From Rhodospirillales bacterium (GTDB lineage Bacteria; Pseudomonadota; Alphaproteobacteria; SP197), in NCBI GenBank assembly GCA_014323865.1, contig JACONG010000010.1, forward strand, positions 248,001 through 312,000: a stretch of 64,000 nucleotides of DNA, read 5' to 3'. The notes beneath the pieces are model-generated. The model searched no databases. It worked only from the letters and a program-made list of their open reading frames with translations, and was not told where the DNA came from. A program made the translations under genes and the position numbers. Below are positions 9,437 to 19,376 of the stretch, piece by piece. The number at the start of each line of letters is the position of its first letter. Position 1 is the stretch's first letter.

Positions 9437-9466
9437 TGACTAGCCGATCAAGGCGATGGGCGTCAA
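9437..9466 (-). promoter_or_regulatory. Putative sigma70-type promoter of the repeat-protein gene
   Basis: On the minus strand TTGACG (9466-9461) is followed after 18 nt by TAGTCA (9442-9437). The ATG at 9399 is about 30 nt beyond the expected transcription start and is preceded by a GGAGGGGA ribosome binding site. Confidence 0.45.
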
Positions 9467-9551
9467 TCTCTTTCTGCAGCACTTATCCACAGCAAAATGC
9501 CGATTCCGACATTCACATCCCGCTGCCCGAAGAGCTCGGGAGATGAAATGA

Positions 9552-9568
9552 CTCAGCCCTCGGCGATC
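9552..9568. repeat. 17-bp direct repeat, left copy
   Basis: CTCAGCCCTCGGCGATC occurs here and again, in the same orientation, at 11980-11996, where it covers the end of the amidohydrolase gene. The two copies bracket a segment with the XRE-ImmA pair and phage fragments. It may be an attachment-site duplication. Confidence 0.6.
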
Positions 9569-9666
9569 GAGGTCATGACAGGCTGCGGGTCGGCGACGGT
9601 CTGGCTGAGCTTCTGAAGCGCCTTGCGCAGGGCGTCGTCGTCGATGGTGACCTCGATGCGTGTCCT
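9553..9666 (-). pseudogene. Phage virion morphogenesis protein, N-terminal fragment
   Basis: The minus-strand frame reads RIEVTIDDDALRKALQKL, then ADPQPVMTSIAEG and stop. This matches the N-terminal 35 residues of the virion morphogenesis (gpG) family, which normally continue as IGExLLxxTRxRF. That continuation is found at 4735-5085. No proper start codon remains: the frame is open upstream to 9735 but overlaps the preceding peptidase gene. Confidence 0.65.
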
Positions 9667-9694
9667 TCCGAGAGTGTCGCCGACTGTCCTGGGG

Positions 9695-10888
9695 CTAATC
9701 CCGATTAAACGACACGACGGAACCGCCACCAACATTTGAGCTGTCCGGCCGTTTCAGCTTCGGCAAGGCCACCACGTCCGCCGCTTTGGTTGTCATATAT
9801 CCCCGAGGCAACCCGCAAAGCGCCTCCACATCAGATCCATGGAGCCGGAAATCGTTCAACAGCGCTTCGCGACTTCGCACCTGTTCCTCGACCAACAGCC
9901 GCACCGAGCGGCTCAGCAGGCGTGGATATTCGCGGGCAAGTTCGTCGTCCATTGGCTCACTCTTTCGCCATCCCCGAGCGCTGTAATGTTTCCAGAGCCG
10001 CCGTTGATGTTCCTCGCTCAGCATGCCGAGCCTGGCGCAGCGTATGATCATTGCGCCCACAGACGTCTTCCAGTGCTCCTTGAGAGCAACAAAGGCATTG
10101 AGCGAGGGAGACCAGATTTCCGGTGAGAAACTCTCCGCGGGCATGAGGAAGGCCGCGGCAAAATCGAAGGCCTGCCGCTCGATTTCCTTGAAGTCCGCGC
10201 TGTTGTTCAGAGGCCTCGGCTTGAGACTGTGGTGCAGCACCAGGTGCCCCAACTCATGTGCTGCGTCCATGCGCGACCGGACACAGGTATCCTTGTCGCG
10301 CGCGATGAGCACGTAGGGCCGACCGTCTGCCGCCGACCAGTTCGACAGCCCGTCCATTTTGACGGTGCCCACTTCTTCCTTGACGACGACGATCCCGGCG
10401 TTCTCAAGAACAAGCAACACGTCGGCAATGGGGCCTGCGCCCAGATTCCACGTCGCCCGGCACGCGCTCGCCATGTGTTCGATATCTTCGTTTCGGATCT
10501 CCCCGTGGTTGCTCACGTCGAGGCGCGGCACATTGACCTCGGGCAGATCCACCCATTCCTGGAGGCTCAGCGCGATATCCTGTGCCCATCGCATCCGCGC
10601 TTGTGTCCGCTTGCGCACGGACTGCGTGGTGCTCGCCATCGAGCGGAAGAACATCGGGGCCGGACCATGATCCGGCAGTGGCCGCAGAAAGAATGCGACG
10701 GGCACGTTGAGCGTGCGCGCCAACGCCTCCACCGCTTCCGGTTCGGGTGATTGTCCTCCGCCCTCCCAGCGCGAAATGCTGGAGCTTGTTCGGGTGATCA
10801 ACTCAGCGAGCGCCACCTGTGTAAGGCCCCGGGCATCCCGGGCCTCCACCAGTCGCTCTGCTCTGAACCCCGGTGTGCCATTGCGCAT
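9695..10888 (-). CDS. XRE-family regulator fused to an ImmA/IrrE zinc metallopeptidase
   Basis: This 397-residue protein has an N-terminal helix-turn-helix of the XRE type (residues about 8-65, GLTQVALAELITRTSSSISRW). A gluzincin-like peptidase domain follows, with the zinc motif AAHELGHLVLHH near residues 215-227 (His, Glu and His all present). In this family the peptidase cleaves a repressor or antitoxin in response to a signal, and the HTH part represses the operon. It lies 31 nt downstream of its partner gene and is read from an ATG with a good GGGGAGAAAG site. Two-gene units of this shape are known as toxin-antitoxin or phage-defence modules, RosmerTA being one I recall. Assignment to a named system is not possible here. 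Confidence 0.88.
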   Translation of the reverse strand: MRNGTPGFRAERLVEARDARGLTQVALAELITRTSSSISRWEGGGQSPEPEAVEALARTLNVPVAFFLRPLPDHGPAPMFFRSMASTTQSVRKRTQARMRWAQDIALSLQEWVDLPEVNVPRLDVSNHGEIRNEDIEHMASACRATWNLGAGPIADVLLVLENAGIVVVKEEVGTVKMDGLSNWSAADGRPYVLIARDKDTCVRSRMDAAHELGHLVLHHSLKPRPLNNSADFKEIERQAFDFAAAFLMPAESFSPEIWSPSLNAFVALKEHWKTSVGAMIIRCARLGMLSEEHQRRLWKHYSARGWRKSEPMDDELAREYPRLLSRSVRLLVEEQVRSREALLNDFRLHGSDVEALCGLPRGYMTTKAADVVALPKLKRPDSSNVGGGSVVSFNRD

Positions 10889-10919
10889 GGTCTTTCTCCC
10901 CGCGCCCCGATGCCGGGGT

Positions 10920-11603
10920 CTAAGCTGTTGGATCGCCGGGCAGTGTCTTCTTGAGACGCGGCACGGCCCTGTCCTTTACGTCGACCGAGGCTTCGGGCGG
11001 CGTGTGGGTCTTCGTCTCGACATCATGGTAACGGGCCAGCAGCTTCTGGATCGGTTCCAGAACCACCCATTCCGCCAAGTCGCTGCGCGGAATCCCAAGT
11101 CCCACGAAGGCCGGGATGCTCGCGTCGCCGTTCTGCCGATACGCCGTCACCACAATCATCCCGCAAAGCTGTTCCGAGGATGGCCTGGGCTCCGTCCGAA
11201 GGAGATCGAGCTGGCACGGATCCAGCCATTCATTCAGCGCCGCCTGTTCCCTCCGGAACCGTGTCGGACGGGGCGGGCCGCAATGCACTTGCACGTTGCC
11301 CCGGATCAGATGCACGCCTTCATGGCTCACCAGGCTGTAGCGGCCACCGGCGGGCTTGGTATGCAGAGCCACCGCCGTCATTCCCGCACCCTCTGCCGCC
11401 GTCCTGAACCCTTCTTCGCAGCAAGCATGGCGCGCCTGTCCGAGCATGTTGGCCCGCTCGGGCTCGGCATAGTCCCGGCGCGTCACGCGCAGCGCCTTCG
11501 CAAAGGCTGCGTCCATCTGTTCCATGAGGCTTTGAAAGAAGGCCTTCGGGTAGTTCGTCAGGATGCGGGCAATTGGATCGGTCATTCTGCTTTCCCACGG
11601 CAT
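10920..11603 (-). CDS. Partner of the XRE-ImmA protein, function unknown
   Basis: The product is about 227 residues from the ATG at 11603 (MPWESRMTDPI). A second ATG at 11585 and an upstream TTG at 11648 are alternatives. I recognise no domain. The sequence is soluble and mixed alpha/beta, with a helical N-terminal half (ILTNYPKAFFQSLMEQMDAAF) and scattered cysteines. Being the first gene of a two-gene operon with an XRE-ImmA protein makes it the likely toxin, effector or peptidase target. The region upstream is AT-rich and promoter-like, unlike its surroundings. Confidence 0.7.
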   Translation of the reverse strand: MPWESRMTDPIARILTNYPKAFFQSLMEQMDAAFAKALRVTRRDYAEPERANMLGQARHACCEEGFRTAAEGAGMTAVALHTKPAGGRYSLVSHEGVHLIRGNVQVHCGPPRPTRFRREQAALNEWLDPCQLDLLRTEPRPSSEQLCGMIVVTAYRQNGDASIPAFVGLGIPRSDLAEWVVLEPIQKLLARYHDVETKTHTPPEASVDVKDRAVPRLKKTLPGDPTA

Positions 11604-11652
11604 ATTTGCGTTATCAGGGAAAATAGTATCATTCTTTTGTGTTAACAAGCCT
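11604..11652 (-). promoter_or_regulatory. AT-rich leader with a palindrome, likely promoter/operator of the XRE-ImmA operon
   Basis: The minus strand here reads CTTGTTAACACAAAAG and then TACTAT. It contains the perfect palindrome TGTTAACA. Its AT content is far above the local average. Autoregulation by the XRE domain encoded in the operon would fit, but this is inferred only from position. Confidence 0.35.
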
Positions 11653-11657
11653 CTAGT

Positions 11658-11979
11658 TCAGAACAGGCCGAAGCGGAGGCTGCGGCCGTCGGTCGTGAGC
11701 GATAGTCCGTCCTCGTCCTTTTCACCGGTGAGGGTGAACGCGGAGCCCGGCGGGGCATGGGTCTGCCTGCCGTTTTCGTCAGAGACCATTGTCGGTGCGT
11801 AGAACGGCTCTTCTCCGGGGAAGGTGATGCGGGCACCGCCGGGGATGACGGCCTCCATCTCGCCGGTGGCTGGGTTGAAGACCTTCTTGCGGACCCCAGG
11901 GTCGGGCGCGCGATCGGGCCCGGACTTGCCGATGCGGGCGAGGTCAATCCCCGCGCCGTGACGGCGTTGTCGCCCGCCG
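11658..11979 (-). pseudogene. C-terminal fragment of a phage tail-type protein (copy 2 of the duplicated 3' end)
   Basis: The open frame, without a start of its own, reads GIDLARIGKSGPDRAPDPG, then VRKKVFNPATGEMEAVIPGG, and ends TLTGEKDEDGLSLTTDG plus SLRFGLF and stop. The last 27 residues closely match the end of the remnant at 6360. The upstream side is cut exactly at the end of the amidohydrolase gene. It is probably the 3' end of a tail or fibre gene left by an integrated phage. Confidence 0.6.
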
Positions 11980-11996
11980 CTCAGCCCTCGGCGATC
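11980..11996. repeat. 17-bp direct repeat, right copy, at the 3' end of the amidohydrolase gene
   Basis: This is identical to 9552-9568. It encodes the last residues (IAEG, stop) of the amidohydrolase, so an element integrating here would leave that gene intact, as many site-specific phages do. Confidence 0.6.
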
Positions 11997-12817
11997 CAGC
12001 CCAGCCCGGCCCGGATCATCCGTTCGATGGCCCCGGAGACCCGGGCCGCCTGCGTCGGCAGAAAACGGAACGGCGGCTTCTCTTCCATGTAGGTCGCCTG
12101 CGACAATTCGAGCTGGATGGCATGGACGCCCTTGTCGGGCCTGCCGAAATGTCGGGTGATATGCCCCCCCTTGAACCGGCCGTTGCAGGCCGTGGTATAC
12201 CCGTTTTCCGCCTCGGCGCTCGCAACGACGCGCCCGGCAAGTTCGGCGTCTGCGGTGGTGCCGTCGCCCGTGCCCAGATTGAAATCCGGCAGCCGCCCCG
12301 CGAAGAACCGCGCCACCTCCGAGCGGATCGAATGGGCATCCCACAACAGGATGCGCCCGTGCCTGCCACAGAGCCGCGCGATCTCGGATGCGATGGCGTC
12401 GTGATAGGGCTGCCAGAAACTCTCGATGCGGCGCGCTGTCTCGGTCCCGTCGGGTTCCTGGCCGGGCAGGTAGATCGGCTCGTGATCGAAGGTCGTCAGC
12501 GGGCAGAGCTCCGTGTTGTCGGCACCGGGATAAAGCGACCTGTTGTCGGGTGCCCGGTTCAGATCGATCACGTAGCGGGAATGGGTGGCCGCAATGACGG
12601 TGGCCTCGCCTGCGGCGGCAAAACCCTCGCCTGCGGCGGCAAAGTCCTTGCCTGCGGCGGCAAAGCCATAAAGCCGGTCTGTATGCCAGTCGGTGTCGGG
12701 CACACGGCGCGCCATAGGCGTCATGCTGTCGGCAAGATCGGCCGGCAGATGGGTGCCGACATGCGGCATACTGATGATGAGCGGCGCGTCACCGCGGCGC
12801 AGATGGAAAGGATCCAA
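11981..12817 (-). CDS. hutG: N-formylglutamate amidohydrolase
   Basis: The protein (278 aa) belongs to the FGase family, which hydrolyses N-formylglutamate to formate and glutamate, the last step of one histidine-degradation route. Motifs are IISMPHVGTHLPADLADS, VPDTDWHTDRLYGF, ATHSRYVIDLNRAPDN, WDAHSIRSEV, and ACNGRFKGGHITRHFGRP. I chose a TTG start at 12817 because GAGG lies 7 nt upstream and the protein then starts (M)DPFHLRRGD as in relatives; the frame is open further upstream inside the next gene. A 21-nt unit repeated three times adds an FAAAGxx triplet after DRLYG. No other hut genes are nearby, so its pathway role here is uncertain. Confidence 0.9.
   Translation of the reverse strand: MDPFHLRRGDAPLIISMPHVGTHLPADLADSMTPMARRVPDTDWHTDRLYGFAAAGKDFAAAGEGFAAAGEATVIAATHSRYVIDLNRAPDNRSLYPGADNTELCPLTTFDHEPIYLPGQEPDGTETARRIESFWQPYHDAIASEIARLCGRHGRILLWDAHSIRSEVARFFAGRLPDFNLGTGDGTTADAELAGRVVASAEAENGYTTACNGRFKGGHITRHFGRPDKGVHAIQLELSQATYMEEKPPFRFLPTQAARVSGAIERMIRAGLGWIAEG
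12609..12667 (-). repeat. 21-nt tandem repeat inside hutG
   Basis: Two full copies and one partial copy of a 21-nt unit start at 12609, 12630 and 12651 (each beginning CCTGCGGCGGCAAA). They encode FAAAGKD-FAAAGEG-FAAAGEA in frame, so this looks like a replication-slippage expansion that the enzyme tolerates. Confidence 0.9.
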
Positions 12818-12857
12818 GCGCGTTCCTCGGGGGCTGGGGTCGTTACGGCACGCCAGG

Positions 12858-15269
12858 TTACGGCACGCCGGGTTGCAGGACGAGCCGATGCGCCGCATCG
12901 ATATGGTCGCGCCCGAGCGGAATGGCAATCGGCCTGTTGGCGAGCCACGGCTCGACCATGTTGTCATAATATGGCGAGAACGGATTGGCCGACTGCCCGG
13001 GCAGCACCGCGAAGAAGCCCGTGACCGGCTCATCGAGGTCGATCACCGCGCGCAGGACCGGCCCATGAAGCGCCGTGAAGGCCCGCTCGTCGTCGTTGAA
13101 GGCATGACTCGCGGTTGCCACGGTGAAGCGGTCGCCGCCCAGCGGGATTCGGACACCGGTCAGGTCCCGCAGCACCGGGATGAGGCCGAACAGCCTGTGG
13201 CGCAGCGTGAGGGCATGGACCTCGCCCCACAGCCATTGCCCGCTGTCCTCGCCGAAGCGCTCGTTGAGGAATCTGGCCGCATCGTCGAACGCCATGCCGG
13301 CGAGGTCCCCGCAGGTCGTCGCCGCGCCGGTCTCGCTGTTGGCGCACCAGCCATGGGGGTCGCCCTCGCCAAGCGACAGCACGAAGCTCGGGCGGAACTG
13401 CCAGGCGTCGGGGAAGAGCGTGCCGAGATCGTCCTCGTAGATCGCCCGCGTGAAGGCGCGATACCAGGCATGGAAGACGGTCGGCGCGATCAGCGCCGGA
13501 TCCATCGCGCCGTCCCAGCCGATCAGCGCCGCTTGCAGCCGCCGGCCCGCCTCGGTCTGCGGTTCGCCGGCAAGGGCGATGGGGATTGCCGCTTCGGCGA
13601 ACAGGGAGGTCGTGTCGCGCTGGATTGCGGCAAAACTCTCGACACTGTGGCTGTCGCTCCGACCGATCAGGTCGGCAATGCGTCGGGCACGATAGCCCGG
13701 CTGCCATTCGTGGCTGATGAAATAGGGATAATCGTCACCGACGAGCCGGTGGTTTGCGGTCACGATTGCGCCGGTCTCAGGGTTCAGAAGCCTCGGGAGG
13801 TCGTCATGGGGAATCTGCCCGATCCAGTCGGCCTCGCCGGTCCAGCCCGGCATCGGCACCAGGCCCTCGCCCGACTTGCGGACAGGCACGATAGCGGGCG
13901 CCAGAAGACCGATATTGCCGCGCCGGTCGCCATAGACGATGTTCTGCATCGGCCCGGCATAGCGCCGTCCCGAGGCAACGAAATCGTCCCAGTCGCGCGC
14001 CACATGAAGCGCAAGGCCCGCCTCGACCGAACGGTCGTCGTCCTGCAGCATGGTCCACGACAGGGCCAGCGCCTCGCCCTCGCCGGTCAGCCCCGTGGCT
14101 TCCCCGCGCACGCCGGTCAGGATCGGGCCGTGCCGTGTCTCCAGCATGGAGATCCTGTCGTCCCCGGCGAAACGCACAACGATGGTTTCCTCGCGCACGG
14201 CGAAGGGCTCCGAACCCTCGGGCGTCAGGTAATGCCCGGGACGTTCGGGATCGAGCCGCTCGATATAGAGGTCCTGCGTATCGGGGCCTGTATTGGTGAC
14301 GCCCCAGGCGATGCGCCCGTTGGTGCCGACGATGACGAGCGGCAGGCCCGGCAGTGTCGCACCGGCGACCGCGAGGCCCGGCGCTTCCAGGTGGGCGAGA
14401 TACCAGATTGCCGGGATCGAGAAACCGAGATGGGGATCGTTGGCCAGCAGGGGGCGGCCCGATGCGGTATGGCGACCGTCGACCACCCAGCTGTTGGAGC
14501 CGTTCAAGCCATGACTGCCCGCTGGCAGCAGGCGGTTGAGGAGCATGGCCGCCGCCTCAGGCTCGACCCCGGTCGCATCGTTAATGATAGTCGGCGCATC
14601 CGCCGGCACATCGGGAAAGAAACTCGCGGTCTTCTCCGGCCCGATCCGCGCGATCATCGCCGCCCGCAGGGCTTCCGACCGCCAGTTACCCGACAGGTGG
14701 AGCGCCATCACCTTGAGCCAGGCCACGGAGTCGGCGGCTGTCCACGGCTCCGGCCTGTCGGCCATCAGAATCGCGAACTCGGGCGCGAGCGGCCCCTTGT
14801 GGCTTGCCATATAGGCGTTCACGCCGGCAGCATAGGCGTTGAACGACTCGCGCGCAGACATGTCGAGCGCCGTGACGCTGGCCTGCGCGGCACTGTGCAG
14901 GTCAAGCAACCGCATGAACCTGTCGACCTCGGCCGTGAGCGGCCCCAGCACCTCGGAGAGCCGTCCCTGGCTCAGGCGTCGCTGCTGCTCCATCTGGAAC
15001 ATGCGGTCCTGGGCATGGGCAAAACCGAGGCCGAAATAGGCATCGTTGATGGATTGGGCATGAATATGGGGAATGCCATGGCCATCGCGCAGGATTTCGA
15101 CCTCGCCCGCCAGTCCGGCAACCCCTCCGGCAAGCACAATTGTGCCGTCGAGTTGCGGGGTCGCCTGGCGGAGCCAGAGGAACAGGGCGCCGAGGCCCAG
15201 CACCGCGAGCACGGCGAGCAGGGCGAGAACCCGCACTGTTCTCCGCACCGTTCTCCGCAGAAACGACAT
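12858..15269 (-). CDS. Penicillin acylase family (Ntn-hydrolase) protein
   Basis: This 803-residue precursor has an N-terminal membrane or signal segment (VLALLAVLAVLGLGALFLWL) after a basic stretch. An alpha-subunit region follows (DGHGIPHIHA, FAHAQDRMFQMEQQRR), and then the autoprocessing site G-SNSW near residue 258, where Ser becomes the N-terminal nucleophile of the beta subunit. DPHLGFSIPAIWY follows as expected. The family hydrolyses amides such as beta-lactam side chains or acyl-homoserine lactones; the substrate here is unknown. The ATG at 15269 is preceded by GGAGAGGG. It lies 40 nt upstream of hutG on the same strand. Confidence 0.92.
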   Translation of the reverse strand: MSFLRRTVRRTVRVLALLAVLAVLGLGALFLWLRQATPQLDGTIVLAGGVAGLAGEVEILRDGHGIPHIHAQSINDAYFGLGFAHAQDRMFQMEQQRRLSQGRLSEVLGPLTAEVDRFMRLLDLHSAAQASVTALDMSARESFNAYAAGVNAYMASHKGPLAPEFAILMADRPEPWTAADSVAWLKVMALHLSGNWRSEALRAAMIARIGPEKTASFFPDVPADAPTIINDATGVEPEAAAMLLNRLLPAGSHGLNGSNSWVVDGRHTASGRPLLANDPHLGFSIPAIWYLAHLEAPGLAVAGATLPGLPLVIVGTNGRIAWGVTNTGPDTQDLYIERLDPERPGHYLTPEGSEPFAVREETIVVRFAGDDRISMLETRHGPILTGVRGEATGLTGEGEALALSWTMLQDDDRSVEAGLALHVARDWDDFVASGRRYAGPMQNIVYGDRRGNIGLLAPAIVPVRKSGEGLVPMPGWTGEADWIGQIPHDDLPRLLNPETGAIVTANHRLVGDDYPYFISHEWQPGYRARRIADLIGRSDSHSVESFAAIQRDTTSLFAEAAIPIALAGEPQTEAGRRLQAALIGWDGAMDPALIAPTVFHAWYRAFTRAIYEDDLGTLFPDAWQFRPSFVLSLGEGDPHGWCANSETGAATTCGDLAGMAFDDAARFLNERFGEDSGQWLWGEVHALTLRHRLFGLIPVLRDLTGVRIPLGGDRFTVATASHAFNDDERAFTALHGPVLRAVIDLDEPVTGFFAVLPGQSANPFSPYYDNMVEPWLANRPIAIPLGRDHIDAAHRLVLQPGVP

Positions 15270-15300
15270 GCGTTTCCCTCTCCGTCTCCTTCTCGACACG

Positions 15301-16452
15301 TTACCCCTGCTTCCTGAACTCGTTTATGAGATTCCTGCGATGTTCGTCCAGCCTCGGCACGGGACCGCGCTCGCCCGGATCGTCAAATCCCGACAGCTTG
15401 ATCGGATTGCCGGAAAAACGCATCGTTCCGGCCTCGGGGTCTTGCGTTGTGACCACCATGTTGCGCGCAATCACCTGGGGGTCCGCCATGACCTGTGCGA
15501 CATTGTTGATCGCGCCGCAGGGCACCCCCGCCGCCTGAACGACCCTGAGCCAGTGTTCTGTCGTGTTGCCGTGAAGGATCGCCTCGATCTCGGCGTTCAG
15601 CTGCGCGGCATGGTTCGCCCGTTTGGCATTCGTCCGGTAGCGCGCGTCCTCAGCCATCGCCGGACGACCCAGGGCTTCGGCCAGGCGGGCAAAGAGCCTG
15701 TCGTTGCCCGCCGCGATGACGATATGGCCGTCCCCGGTCCCGAAGGCGGCGAAGGGCACGATGGAGGGATGCCTTGCGCCGAGCGGTCCCGGGATCTCCC
15801 CGGTCGCCGAATAACGCGCAATGGCGTTTTCGAGGATCGCAACCTGACAATCGAGCATGGCGACGTCGATCTTGCTCGCCTCGCCCGTGCTGGCCCTGTG
15901 ATAGAGCGCCGAACAGATGCCAATGGCCGTGAAGAGCGCTGCGGTGATATCGCCGACCGACGTGCCGACGCGGGCCGGTTTGCCGTCGGGCTGTCCGGTC
16001 AGGCTCATGATCCCGCCCATGGCCTGAACCACCATGTCATAGGCCGGTCGCGCGCTGTAGGGACCGGAATGACCGAAGCCCGAGACCGCCGCATGGATCA
16101 GGCCCGGATAGTCCCGATGCAGGGTTTCCCAGCCGAAGCCCAGCTTCTCCATCACGCCCGGCCTGTAGTTCTCGACCACGACATCGGCCCCCGCCAGCAG
16201 GGCACGAAACACCTCTCTGTCGTCCTCGTCCTTCAGGTTCAGGGCGATACTTTCCTTGCCCCGGTTGATCGCGGCGAAATAGCCCGACACAGACCCCATG
16301 AACGGCCCCGTGCCGCGCGCTTCGTCACCGCCCGGCGGCTCGACCTTGATGATCCGGGCACCGAGGTCCGACAGCACCATGGTGCAATAGGGACCGGCGA
16401 GCACCCGGGTCAGATCGACGACGGTGACGCCGCTCAGCGGTCCCTCAGCCAT
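15301..16452 (-). CDS. CaiB/BaiF (family III) CoA-transferase
   Basis: This 383-residue protein shows the family III pattern: LSGVTVVDLTRVLAGPYC at the N-terminus, GARIIKVEPPGGDEAR, NRGKESIALNLK, ENYRPGVMEKLG, and the catalytic aspartate in RPAYDMVVQAMGG. Such enzymes move CoA between carboxylic acids through an aspartyl-CoA thioester. Formyl-, succinyl- or mesaconyl-CoA-type substrates are all possible. The ATG at 16452 (MAEGPLSG) has a GGAGGG site 5 nt upstream and fits the family N-terminus. The gene lies between hemB and the acylase on the same strand, without overlap. Confidence 0.92.
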   Translation of the reverse strand: MAEGPLSGVTVVDLTRVLAGPYCTMVLSDLGARIIKVEPPGGDEARGTGPFMGSVSGYFAAINRGKESIALNLKDEDDREVFRALLAGADVVVENYRPGVMEKLGFGWETLHRDYPGLIHAAVSGFGHSGPYSARPAYDMVVQAMGGIMSLTGQPDGKPARVGTSVGDITAALFTAIGICSALYHRASTGEASKIDVAMLDCQVAILENAIARYSATGEIPGPLGARHPSIVPFAAFGTGDGHIVIAAGNDRLFARLAEALGRPAMAEDARYRTNAKRANHAAQLNAEIEAILHGNTTEHWLRVVQAAGVPCGAINNVAQVMADPQVIARNMVVTTQDPEAGTMRFSGNPIKLSGFDDPGERGPVPRLDEHRRNLINEFRKQG

Positions 16453-16525
16453 GCGACCCTCCCTGCAACATTCCCTGCAAGAGGCCCCCGACACGCAACC
16501 CCCCCGACACGCAACCCCGCCCCGG

Positions 16526-18884
<2,359 letters not shown>

Positions 18885-18945
18885 GTCTCGCTTCTGGTCA
18901 TGGGGTTTCAACGGGTTACGGTGCCCAAGGGGCCATGGCGACGAA

Positions 18946-18975
18946 TGGGGACGGAATCCTTCGATCCCGTCCCCA
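18946..18975 (-). other. Strong hairpin in the metY leader
   Basis: A perfect 9-bp stem (TGGGGACGG with CCGTCCCCA) with a 12-nt loop lies about 60 nt upstream of the metY start. No T-run follows on the minus strand, so it is not an intrinsic terminator. It may stabilise the mRNA or affect ribosome access. Confidence 0.5.
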
Positions 18976-19027
18976 TCGCCGACCCCGACAGGGCTGCTCC
19001 GCCGCCGTTATGGGTAGCCGCTGCCGG

Positions 19028-19070
19028 GGTGAACACAACCGGACGCACAACCGGACGCAGAACCGGACGC
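19028..19070. repeat. 12-13-nt tandem repeat in the metY leader
   Basis: Three near-copies of ACAACCGGACGC occur in a row. They are non-coding and lie between the SAM-II aptamers and the metY start. Confidence 0.7.
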
Positions 19071-19193
19071 ACACAGGCCCGCAAGCCACGGCCTTCGCGC
19101 CTGCGGCTTGTCGCCTGTCTGTCCGGTCCTGTCTTCTGTCTGATGCTGCGTTTTGCAACACGCTGAATCTCCGGTCCGCATCCTCTGGGCCCA

Positions 19194-19220
19194 CGGAGAT
19201 CGCTGGAGATCGCTCCGTGG
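19194..19220 (-). other. Hairpin directly after the second SAM-II aptamer
   Basis: CCACGGAG and CTCCGTGG form an 8-bp stem around an 11-14-nt loop immediately downstream (minus strand) of the proximal aptamer. It has no T-run, so if it is an expression platform it would not act as a classical terminator. Confidence 0.4.
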
Positions 19221-19221
19221 C

Positions 19222-19269
19222 GCTTTAGCGTTTGGTGACGCGGGTGCAAGCTGCCCGTCAAATCCCGCG
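19222..19269 (-). ncRNA. SAM-II riboswitch, proximal copy
   Basis: On the minus strand CGCGGG is followed by ATTTGACGGGCAGCTTGCA and CCCGCG, which pairs perfectly with the first segment (P1). TCACCAAACGCTAAAGCG follows, the SAM-II pseudoknot end with its GCTAAAG signature. SAM-II binds S-adenosylmethionine and is found in Alphaproteobacteria upstream of methionine-synthesis genes; metY lies downstream here. The distance to the metY start (about 340 nt) is long. A hairpin without a T-run follows at once. Confidence 0.8.
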
Positions 19270-19328
19270 GGTCCGTCAGGGTGGACCATGCCAAACGAAA
19301 GAAACTCCCAACCGGAAAGACGGCCAAC

Positions 19329-19363
19329 AAAAAAGACCGCCCCAGCCTTGTGCCGTGCGGTCT
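19329..19363 (-). terminator. Intrinsic terminator between the two SAM-II aptamers
   Basis: On the minus strand AGACCGC (19363-19357) pairs with GCGGTCT (19340-19334) across a 16-nt loop and is followed by a run of T (19334-19329). It lies 14 nt downstream of the distal SAM-II aptamer, so it is the likely expression platform for that copy. Confidence 0.75.
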
Positions 19364-19376
19364 CAGCGAACCCCGG

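Noticed and set aside
12693-15317. A very long open frame (874 codons) on the plus strand opposite the penicillin-acylase gene
   Set aside because: It is the mirror of a real, motif-rich gene in GC-rich DNA and has Arg/Gly/Pro-rich composition without any family motif.
18946-18975. Hairpin upstream of metY as an intrinsic terminator for the proximal riboswitch
   Set aside because: No T-run follows on the minus strand, and it lies about 245 nt from the aptamer.
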